From Thaumasiovibrio sp043421945 (lineage in GTDB: Bacteria; Pseudomonadota; Gammaproteobacteria; Enterobacterales; Vibrionaceae), in assembly GCA_043421945.1 (NCBI GenBank), contig JBHOGO010000024.1, forward strand, positions 1-50,210: DNA of 50,210 nt, written 5' to 3'. The notes beneath the pieces are model-generated. The model did not search any database. It saw only the letters and a list, made by a program, of their open reading frames with translations, and was not told the DNA's origin. The position numbers and the translations under genes were made by a program. Shown piece by piece: positions 9,035 to 15,774 of this stretch (the stretch's first letter is position 1; each line of letters opens with the position of its first letter).

Positions 9035-9062
9035 TCAGGGGCCCTTATGGCCCCTGAATTTT
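9035..9062 (+). terminator. Attenuator hairpin between rpsB and tsf
   Basis: CAGGGGCC pairs with GGCCCCTG (8 bp plus a closing T-A pair) around a 5-nt loop and is followed by AATTTTA. The T-run is short, so partial termination seems likely, which would set the S2 to EF-Ts ratio. Confidence 0.75.
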
Positions 9063-9097
9063 ACACCAAGATTGATATTCAAACAGAGGAATAGACC

Positions 9098-9943
9098 ATG
9101 GCAACAGTTACAGCTGCCCTAGTTAAAGAACTGCGTGAACGTACTGGCGCAGGCATGATGGAATGTAAAAAAGCGCTTGTTGAAGCGAACGCTGACATTG
9201 AGCTAGCGATCGAAAACATGCGTAAGAGCGGTGCTGCTAAGGCTGCTAAAAAAGCGGGTAACGTTGCTGCTGAAGGTGCAATCCTAATCAAAGACGCTGA
9301 CGGCGTTGCTGCACTTCTAGAAGTTAACTGCCAAACTGACTTCGTAGCAAAAGATACTAACTTCCTAGCATTTGCTAACGAAGTACTAGACGTTGCTCTT
9401 GCTGAGCGCCTAGATATTACTGCACTTCAAGCTAAGTTTGAAGACGCGCGTATCGCTCTAGTTGCTAAGATCGGTGAGAACATCTCTATCCGTCGTGTTG
9501 AGTTCATCGAAGGCGAGAAAGTGGGTTCTTACCGTCACGGCGACCGTATCGGTGTTGTTGTTGCTGGTAACGCTGACGAAGAAACTATCAAGCACGTTGC
9601 TATGCACATCGCAGCTTCTAAGCCTGAGTTCGTTAACCCTGAAGATGTTCCAGCTGACGTAGTTGAGAAAGAGAAAGCAATCCAGGTTGCTATCGCTGTT
9701 GAATCTGGCAAGCCTCAAGAGATTGCAGAGAAAATGGTTGTTGGCCGTATGAAGAAATTCACTGGCGAAGTTTCTCTAACTGGTCAAGCGTTCATCATGG
9801 ACCCTTCTAAAACTGTTGGTGCTTTCCTTAAAGAGAAAGGCGCAACTGTTACTAACTTCGTTCGTCTAGAAGTTGGTGAAGGTATTGAGAAAGCTCAAGA
9901 AATGAGCTTCGCTGAAGAAGTAGCAGCTGTTCAAAAAGGTTAA
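9098..9943 (+). CDS. tsf: Elongation factor Ts
   Basis: EF-Ts is the guanine-nucleotide exchange factor that regenerates EF-Tu-GTP. The 281 residues carry the N-terminal UBA-like domain with VKELRERTGAGMMECKKALVEANADIELAIENMRKSG and the exchange motif NCQTDFVAKD at about residues 77-86. The paired core subdomains follow, with HVAMHIAASKPEFV. Length matches the family (E. coli 283). AGAGG lies just before the ATG. The gene shares the rpsB transcription unit through the intervening hairpin and ends in its own terminator. Codon bias resembles rpsB. Confidence 0.99.
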   Translation: MATVTAALVKELRERTGAGMMECKKALVEANADIELAIENMRKSGAAKAAKKAGNVAAEGAILIKDADGVAALLEVNCQTDFVAKDTNFLAFANEVLDVALAERLDITALQAKFEDARIALVAKIGENISIRRVEFIEGEKVGSYRHGDRIGVVVAGNADEETIKHVAMHIAASKPEFVNPEDVPADVVEKEKAIQVAIAVESGKPQEIAEKMVVGRMKKFTGEVSLTGQAFIMDPSKTVGAFLKEKGATVTNFVRLEVGEGIEKAQEMSFAEEVAAVQKG

Positions 9944-9966
9944 TCCTTTTTCACTGTATACTGATT

Positions 9967-9995
9967 AAGACCGTGGCCTAGGCTGCGGTCTTTTT
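9967..9995 (+). terminator. Intrinsic terminator after tsf
   Basis: AAGACCG pairs with CGGTCTT (7 bp), the loop region itself contains complementary GGCC segments, and a five-T run follows. It lies 40 bases before the pyrH start. Confidence 0.88.
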
Positions 9996-10034
9996 ATGAC
10001 TCCCACACTCTCCCAAACCCGGAAAGGTATAAGA

Positions 10035-10763
10035 ATGACCACGAATCCTAAACCAACTTATCAACGAATTTTGCTAAAACTCAGCGGTGAAGCGCTACAG
10101 GGTAAAGAAGGCTTTGGTATCGATGCAGAAGTCCTCGACCGTATGGCTCAAGAAATCAAAGAGCTGGTTGAGCTTGGTGTACAAGTTGGCCTAGTTATTG
10201 GTGGCGGTAACTTGTTCCGTGGTGCTGGTTTAGCAGAAGCTGGAATGAATCGTGTAGTGGGCGACCACATGGGTATGTTGGCAACAGTTATGAATGGTCT
10301 CGCAATGCGTGATTCATTGCACCGTGCCTATGTGAACGCTCGTGTAATGTCAGCTATTCCGCTAAATGGTGTGTGTGACAGCTACAACTGGGCTGAAGCG
10401 ATCAGCCAGTTGCGTCAAGGTCGAGTGGTTATTTTCTCTGCAGGTACAGGTAACCCATTCTTTACCACGGACTCGGCAGCTTGCCTACGTGGTATCGAAA
10501 TTGAAGCTGATGTTGTGCTTAAAGCAACAAAAGTGGATGGTGTGTTCACAGATGATCCAGTTAAAAACCCAGACGCAAAACTTTGTGATAAGCTGAACTA
10601 CCAAGATGTTCTTGAGAAAGAACTGAAAGTAATGGATCTAGCAGCATTCACATTGGCACGTGACCATAACATGCCAATTCGTGTTTTCAATATGAACAAG
10701 CCTGGTGCTCTTCGCCGTGTTGTGATGGGCGAGCAGGAAGGCACTCTGATCTCTAACGACTAA
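10035..10763 (+). CDS. pyrH: UMP kinase
   Basis: PyrH phosphorylates UMP to UDP with ATP. It is a hexameric amino-acid-kinase-fold enzyme, activated by GTP and inhibited by UTP in enterobacteria. The 242 residues begin MTTNPKPTYQRILLKLSGEALQ, matching the E. coli start and length (241). The open frame extends 13 codons further upstream, but only the internal ATG has the right context (ggaaaggtataag upstream). Key blocks are VIGGGNLFRGAG, GMLATVMNGLAMRDSL, FSAGTGNPFFTTDSAACLRGIEI and the C-terminal VVMGEQEGTLIS. It follows the tsf terminator, so it probably has a promoter in the short gap or relies on readthrough. Confidence 0.98.
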   Translation: MTTNPKPTYQRILLKLSGEALQGKEGFGIDAEVLDRMAQEIKELVELGVQVGLVIGGGNLFRGAGLAEAGMNRVVGDHMGMLATVMNGLAMRDSLHRAYVNARVMSAIPLNGVCDSYNWAEAISQLRQGRVVIFSAGTGNPFFTTDSAACLRGIEIEADVVLKATKVDGVFTDDPVKNPDAKLCDKLNYQDVLEKELKVMDLAAFTLARDHNMPIRVFNMNKPGALRRVVMGEQEGTLISND

Positions 10764-10814
10764 TGGAAATTTTGGCATAGTGATGCCGAAATAGTGATTT
10801 TAAAGGTACAGACC

Positions 10815-11372
10815 GTGATTAATGAAATCAAAGACGATGCGCAACAGCGCATGGGTAAAAGTGTAGATGCACTTAAAAATACGCTAGCAAAAATCCGTAC
10901 AGGCCGAGCACACCCAAGCTTGCTAGACGGAATTCAAGTAGAGTACTACGGCGCAAACACGCCGCTAAGACAACTAGGTAACGTTGTTGCAGAAGATGCG
11001 CGTACGCTAGCAATCACAGTATTCGACAAAGAGCTAACGCCAAAGATTGAAAAAGCGATCATGGCGTCTGACTTGGGTCTGAACCCAATGTCTGCAGGCA
11101 CCGTTATCCGCGTACCATTGCCAGCATTAACGGAAGAGCGTCGTCGTGATCTCGTTAAAATCGTTCGTAATGAAGTAGAGCAAGGCCGTGTTGCAGTACG
11201 TAATATTCGTCGTGATGCTAACGCAGACGTGAAAGCGCTTCTTAAAGATAAAGAGATTTCTGAAGACGACGATCGTCGTGCTCAAGATGAAATCCAAAAA
11301 ATCACAGATGCTGCGATCAAGAGTATGGATGAGGTCCTAGCGGGCAAAGAAAAAGAGTTGATGGAAGTCTGA
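10815..11372 (+). CDS. frr: Ribosome recycling factor
   Basis: RRF splits post-termination 70S ribosomes together with EF-G. The chosen GTG start gives 185 residues, exactly the E. coli length, and is preceded by AAAGGT seven bases away. A second GTG 21 bases upstream lacks such a site. The sequence shows the three-helix-bundle and hinge features: KIRTGRAHPSLLDGIQVEYYG, MASDLGLNPMSAGTVIRVPLP, and RRDANADVKALLKDKEISEDDDRRAQDEIQK. It is the last gene of the rpsB-frr translation group and is followed by a strong terminator. Confidence 0.97.
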   Translation: MINEIKDDAQQRMGKSVDALKNTLAKIRTGRAHPSLLDGIQVEYYGANTPLRQLGNVVAEDARTLAITVFDKELTPKIEKAIMASDLGLNPMSAGTVIRVPLPALTEERRRDLVKIVRNEVEQGRVAVRNIRRDANADVKALLKDKEISEDDDRRAQDEIQKITDAAIKSMDEVLAGKEKELMEV

Positions 11373-11401
11373 TTTCAGATACACTCGACTGCTTAAAGTG
11401 G

Positions 11402-11429
11402 AGCGCTGTGCAGCTGCATAGCGCTTTTT
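11402..11429 (+). terminator. Intrinsic terminator after frr
   Basis: AGCGCT pairs with AGCGCT (self-complementary arms), a further internal TGCAGCTGCA palindrome extends the stem, and five T follow. It lies 19 bases before uppS and separates the translation genes from the envelope genes. Confidence 0.88.
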
Positions 11430-11447
11430 GTTTATATAGGGAGAGAT

Positions 11448-12209
11448 ATGGCAGAGCATATATTGGCTGAACAGCTTCCTGTAGACGCCTTACCTAAGCA
11501 CATTGCTGTGATTATGGATGGGAATGGTCGTTGGGCAAAAGCACGTGGTAAAGCGCGTGTATTTGGTCATAAAGCCGGCGTCGATGCGGTAAGGAAGACC
11601 GTCGCAGAAGCCAGTAAGCTTGGAATTGAAGTGCTTTCTCTGTTTGCTTTTAGCAGTGAGAACTGGCGTCGTCCGGAAGACGAAGTTAGTGTCCTCATGG
11701 AGCTATTTATCACGGTACTTAGCCGTGAAGTGAAGCGTCTGCATAAGAATAATATCCAATTAAGAGTTGTCGGTGATGTCAGCCGTTTCTCTCAACGTTT
11801 ACAAAACAAAATCGAAGAAGCGCAACGCCTAACTGCGGATAACCGTGGAATGGTACTTAATATATGCGCGAATTACGGCGGCCAGTGGGATATCACTCAA
11901 GCTGTACAATCTTTAGCTAGGCAAGTTCAATCTGGTGAGATGTCACCAGAGCAAATTAGTGAATCGGATATTGCTAAACACCTTACGATGTCTGATTTAC
12001 CAGACGTTGATTTAGTAATTCGTACAAGTGGCGAATGCCGCATTAGCAACTTTATGCTGTGGCAGGTTGCGTACGCTGAGTTCTATTTTACCGAACTGTT
12101 TTGGCCCGATTTTGATGAACAGGCACTACAAGATGCGTTATTTTGGTTCGTTCATCGTGAGCGCCGTTTTGGTTGCACGGGTGAACAGGTTCAAGCCGAA
12201 CACGTCTAA
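11448..12209 (+). CDS. uppS: Undecaprenyl diphosphate synthase (cis-prenyltransferase)
   Basis: UppS condenses eight isopentenyl diphosphates onto farnesyl diphosphate to form the C55 carrier for peptidoglycan and O-antigen synthesis. The 253 residues carry HIAVIMDGNGRWAKARG with the catalytic Asp, LFAFSSENWRRP, and RTSGECRISNFMLWQVAYAEFYFTELFWPDF, all diagnostic of the family. The length is typical. AGGGAGAG precedes the ATG. It begins the envelope part of the block, with cdsA 30 bases downstream. The order uppS-cdsA-dxr, rather than the E. coli order dxr-uppS-cdsA, is the Vibrionaceae pattern. Confidence 0.97.
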   Translation: MAEHILAEQLPVDALPKHIAVIMDGNGRWAKARGKARVFGHKAGVDAVRKTVAEASKLGIEVLSLFAFSSENWRRPEDEVSVLMELFITVLSREVKRLHKNNIQLRVVGDVSRFSQRLQNKIEEAQRLTADNRGMVLNICANYGGQWDITQAVQSLARQVQSGEMSPEQISESDIAKHLTMSDLPDVDLVIRTSGECRISNFMLWQVAYAEFYFTELFWPDFDEQALQDALFWFVHRERRFGCTGEQVQAEHV

Positions 12210-12239
12210 TCGCATGTCTGAATTTAACGAGGTTAAAGT

Positions 12240-13088
12240 TTGCTGAAACAACGTGTGCTAACCGCAATCATCTTAGCCCCACTAGTGGTTGCTGGGATTT
12301 TTTTCTTACCATTTAATTATTTCCTTTTCGCACTGCTAGCGTTGACCGTTATTGGGTTCTGGGAGTGGAGTCAGTTCACCCGCCCAGAAAGCCGCATGAC
12401 AGAGACCGCTCTTATGAGCAGTGTCTTGATCGCAACTGTCGTTGTTTTACCCACCGACATTGCTTCGCTGCAGACGCTAACAGGCGCGCATAAGTCGCTT
12501 TTAGCCGTGGGTGGAATATGGTGGTGTATAGCCTCTTTAATGGTCGTACGTTATCCAAAATCTACCCCCATGGTAGCCACGCATGTTGCTATTAAGCAGT
12601 GCTATGGCCTACTCACTTTGATTCCTTTCTTTTGGTCTCTTCTTCTACTACGAGTTTACGACTATCATGTGAATCCATATCATGGCGCTCAACTCGTGAT
12701 GTTAGTTTGCTTTATGGTTTGGGCTGCGGACAGTGGCGCATACTTTAGTGGGCGAGCATTTGGAAAACGTAAAATGGCCCCTTCTGTTAGCCCGAATAAA
12801 ACTGTTGAAGGGTTAATTGGTGGGATCATTGCTGCGATTGGTGTTACTTGGGTAGGAGCCAATGCATTTGGTATTCCATTCCATAGTATCTTCAATATGT
12901 TATTGATCGCTATGATTGCTGTTATCGCTTCGGTGATGGGCGATTTGGTTGAGAGCATGTTTAAGCGTGTCTCAGGAATCAAAGATAGTGGTCGAATTCT
13001 GCCTGGACATGGTGGTATTCTCGACCGCATAGATAGCCTGACAGCTGCATTACCAGTCTTTGCACTGCTTTATTTGTGGTTGCTCTAA
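12240..13088 (+). CDS. cdsA: Phosphatidate cytidylyltransferase
   Basis: CdsA makes CDP-diacylglycerol from phosphatidic acid and CTP in the inner membrane, the branch point of phospholipid synthesis. The 282 residues contain about eight hydrophobic segments and the C-terminal signature FKRVSGIKDSGRILPGHGGILDRIDS, which includes the metal-binding Asp residues. The start is TTG with GAGG seven bases upstream. The resulting N-terminus MLKQRVLTAIILAPLV aligns with the E. coli MLKYRL start. The gene ends about 80 bases before dxr, a gap containing a strong tetraloop hairpin. Confidence 0.96.
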   Translation: MLKQRVLTAIILAPLVVAGIFFLPFNYFLFALLALTVIGFWEWSQFTRPESRMTETALMSSVLIATVVVLPTDIASLQTLTGAHKSLLAVGGIWWCIASLMVVRYPKSTPMVATHVAIKQCYGLLTLIPFFWSLLLLRVYDYHVNPYHGAQLVMLVCFMVWAADSGAYFSGRAFGKRKMAPSVSPNKTVEGLIGGIIAAIGVTWVGANAFGIPFHSIFNMLLIAMIAVIASVMGDLVESMFKRVSGIKDSGRILPGHGGILDRIDSLTAALPVFALLYLWLL

Positions 13089-13131
13089 CCTTTTGAGTTG
13101 CATTGCTTCTTTAGCGTGCAGTAAATAATTA

Positions 13132-13153
13132 CGTCGCGGCGAAAGCCGCGACG
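13132..13153 (+). promoter_or_regulatory. GAAA-tetraloop hairpin in the dxr leader
   Basis: A perfect 9-bp stem (CGTCGCGGC with GCCGCGACG) is closed by a GAAA tetraloop. No T-run follows, so it is not a classical terminator. It ends 14 bases before the dxr ATG. It could stabilise or process mRNA or affect dxr translation; this role is inference. Confidence 0.65.
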
Positions 13154-13167
13154 AAATAAGTGGTTGT

Positions 13168-14367
13168 ATGCGAAATCTTACCATCCTAGGAGCGACCGGC
13201 TCCATTGGCACCAGTACCCTAAAGGTTGCCCGAGAAAACCCTGAACAGTTTAATATTGTCGCTCTTGGCGCTGGCAGTAATGCTGACGCAATGTTTGCAC
13301 TCTGTGCTGAGTGGCAACCTACTTATGCTGCGATGGCTTCAGAAGCTGCAGCGGTGAGCCTGAGACTCAAGCTAAAAGACGCGGGTATTAAGACTGCCGT
13401 CTTAGCGGGAGAGCAGGGCCTGTGTGATATCGCCTCTCTTGATGAGGTCGATACGGTAATGGCGGCAATTGTTGGCGCCGCAGGGTTGATGCCGACGATG
13501 GCTGCTGTCAAAGCATCTAAACGCATTCTTCTTGCCAATAAAGAAGCTTTAGTGATGTCTGGGCAACTCTTTATTGATGCTGTTGAGCAGTATGGCGCTG
13601 AGCTTCTTCCTGTGGACAGTGAGCACAATGCTATCTTCCAGTGCATGCCGGCTAATATTCAACAACAAATGGGACGCTGTGACCTCGATGCGGCAGGAAT
13701 CAACCACATCTTGTTGACGGGTTCAGGTGGACCTTTTCGATACACTCCCATCAGTGAACTGGAAGCGGTGACGCCTGCGCAAGCTATTGCCCACCCTAAC
13801 TGGTCGATGGGACCAAAAATCTCGGTAGACTCTGCAACGATGATGAATAAAGGGCTGGAATATATCGAAGCCCGCTGGTTGTTTAACGCAAAGCGTGAAC
13901 AACTAAAGGTAATTATTCACCCTCAATCGGTCATCCATTCTATGGTGCAGTATAAAGATGGTTCAGTACTCGCACAGATGGGGGAGCCAGATATGTGTAC
14001 GCCTATCGCTTGCACAATGTCTTATCCGAATCGAGTCTATGCAGGTGTCAAACCACTCGATTTCACCCAAGTCGGTGAATTTACGTTTTTAGCGCCTGAT
14101 TTCGCGCGTTATCCCTGTCTCGCACTTGCGATTGATGCCTGTTACAGTGGGCAAGATGCAACAACAGCATTGAATGCATCAAACGAAATCGCCGTAGAAG
14201 CATTCCTTGCAGGTCAGATTAAATTTACTGATATTGCGCGAGTGAATCACACAATTATTGAGAAGCTTGATGTCGCCACGCCAACGTGCTTGGAAACTAT
14301 CATCGAGCTGGATAGAATAACTCGTCAACAAGCCATGACATTAATTAGCAAGGGGATGGCATGCTAG
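13168..14367 (+). CDS. dxr: 1-deoxy-D-xylulose-5-phosphate reductoisomerase
   Basis: Dxr (IspC) converts DXP to MEP with NADPH, the committed step of the MEP isoprenoid pathway that also feeds UppS. The 399 residues show the N-terminal nucleotide-binding ILGATGSIGTSTL, ILLANKEALVMSG, LPVDSEHNAIFQC with metal and substrate residues, the flexible-loop motif GSGGPFR, and SVDSATMMNKGLEYIEARWLF. Length is normal (E. coli 398). The ribosome-binding site is weak (aagtgg). The 3' end overlaps the rseP start by seven bases, implying coupled translation. Confidence 0.97.
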   Translation: MRNLTILGATGSIGTSTLKVARENPEQFNIVALGAGSNADAMFALCAEWQPTYAAMASEAAAVSLRLKLKDAGIKTAVLAGEQGLCDIASLDEVDTVMAAIVGAAGLMPTMAAVKASKRILLANKEALVMSGQLFIDAVEQYGAELLPVDSEHNAIFQCMPANIQQQMGRCDLDAAGINHILLTGSGGPFRYTPISELEAVTPAQAIAHPNWSMGPKISVDSATMMNKGLEYIEARWLFNAKREQLKVIIHPQSVIHSMVQYKDGSVLAQMGEPDMCTPIACTMSYPNRVYAGVKPLDFTQVGEFTFLAPDFARYPCLALAIDACYSGQDATTALNASNEIAVEAFLAGQIKFTDIARVNHTIIEKLDVATPTCLETIIELDRITRQQAMTLISKGMAC

Positions 14368-15716
14368 ACCTTATATGGAACATGGGCGCGTTTGTGGTTG
14401 CGCTAGGAATACTTATCGCAGTCCATGAATATGGCCACTATTGGGTAGCACGCCGCTGCGGTGTTTATGTCGAGCGTTTCTCTATCGGCTTTGGTAAATC
14501 GCTTTGGAAAAAAACAGCGTCGAATGGCACGGAATTTAGCCTGGCGATTATCCCTCTTGGTGGGTATGTCAAGATGCTCGATGAGCGTGTTGAGCCAGTC
14601 CCTGAAGAGCGCCGCCATGAAGCGTTCAATAACAAAAAGCTTTGGCAGCGCAGTGCTATCGTTGCAGCCGGTCCTTTTGCTAACTTTATTTTTGCTCTTT
14701 TTGCGTACTGGGCAATCTTTGTGATTGGTGTGCCTGCCGTTAAGCCTGTTATTGGTGACGTAGCACCCCATTCTATTGCTGCTGACGCAGGAATTACATC
14801 AGGAATGGAACTTACCTCCGTTTCTGGTATCAAAACCGCTGATTGGGAATCGGTGACATTAGGCATTGTGTCTCGTATTGGCGAAAACGATCTATTGATA
14901 AGCGCTTATTCGCCGGAGACAAATCGTTCTAAAGACTTCACATTAGACTTATCTACGTGGGCGTTCAATCCAGAGTTTGATAGTCCACTAGGCACTTTAG
15001 GTCTTTCACCTTACCGACCTGCCATCTTACTTGAGTTGGGCATGATATCAGAGGGTGGTGCTGCCGAACGTGCAGGGCTGAAGGTAGGCGACTTGCTCCT
15101 CACGTTAAATGGGCAAGAGATTGATGATTGGCAGTACGTTGTCGACATGATTCAATCTAACCCTGAACAAAGCATTGCAGTAACCGTTGAGCGTAATGAC
15201 GAACGCCTCGAACTCTCGTTACTGCCAGATGCTCGTGAGGGTGTTGAAGGTGAGTTGATGGGCTTTGCGGGTATTGCCCCAAGTTCAGAAGCTTGGCCTG
15301 ATGGCTACCTAATCGATATACAATATGGCCCTATTGAAGCTGTTGCAAAAGCAGGTGAAAGAACCTGGAATATGGTTTCTCTGACTTTTGAAATGGTTAA
15401 AAAGCTTATCGTTGGCGATGTCGCATTGAATAACCTTAGTGGCCCAATATCAATAGCAAAAGGGGCTGGTACGACAGCAGAGTATGGACTGGTCAGCTTT
15501 CTTGGCTTCCTTGCTTTGATTAGCGTTAACTTAGGTATCGTCAACTTACTACCACTGCCTGTTTTGGATGGTGGACATTTAATGTTTTTTGCAATTGAAG
15601 GGATTACACGCCGTCCGGTATCTGAGCGCGTGCAAGAAGTAGGATACCGGATTGGATCAGTGCTGCTAATGGCATTGATGGCTGTTGCACTATTTAATGA
15701 CTTTACCCGCCTGTAA
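14361..15716 (+). CDS. rseP: RIP zinc metalloprotease RseP
   Basis: RseP is the inner-membrane site-2 protease that cleaves RseA after DegS and so releases sigma-E during outer-membrane stress. The 451 residues have the zinc motif HEYGH (His22, Glu23, His26) in the first transmembrane segment, and two periplasmic PDZ domains in the middle (second around EGGAAERAGLKVGDLLLTLNGQEI). The C-terminal membrane motif LLPLPVLDGGHL supplies the third zinc ligand. Length matches E. coli (450). It overlaps dxr and is followed 58 bases later by bamA. A sigma-E-like promoter sequence lies inside the gene. Confidence 0.97.
   Translation: MLDLIWNMGAFVVALGILIAVHEYGHYWVARRCGVYVERFSIGFGKSLWKKTASNGTEFSLAIIPLGGYVKMLDERVEPVPEERRHEAFNNKKLWQRSAIVAAGPFANFIFALFAYWAIFVIGVPAVKPVIGDVAPHSIAADAGITSGMELTSVSGIKTADWESVTLGIVSRIGENDLLISAYSPETNRSKDFTLDLSTWAFNPEFDSPLGTLGLSPYRPAILLELGMISEGGAAERAGLKVGDLLLTLNGQEIDDWQYVVDMIQSNPEQSIAVTVERNDERLELSLLPDAREGVEGELMGFAGIAPSSEAWPDGYLIDIQYGPIEAVAKAGERTWNMVSLTFEMVKKLIVGDVALNNLSGPISIAKGAGTTAEYGLVSFLGFLALISVNLGIVNLLPLPVLDGGHLMFFAIEGITRRPVSERVQEVGYRIGSVLLMALMAVALFNDFTRL
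14807..14834 (+). promoter_or_regulatory. Candidate sigma-E promoter inside rseP, ahead of bamA
   Basis: GGAACTT and TCAAA, on the coding strand, are separated by 16 bases. This matches the sigma-E consensus elements and spacing as I recall them. bamA and skp are sigma-E targets in E. coli, with promoters within rseP. The match lies in coding sequence about 940 bases upstream of bamA and could be chance. Confidence 0.4.
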
Positions 15717-15774
15717 TGTTACTGCGAAAGTAGTTAAGCAGAGAGCGAAGTAACAAGGAATATTCACAAATACA

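Noticed and set aside
14465..14866. Antisense frame of 133 codons opposite rseP
   Set aside because: rseP has the HExxH, PDZ and LDG motifs in the other strand. The antisense product shows no recognisable feature.
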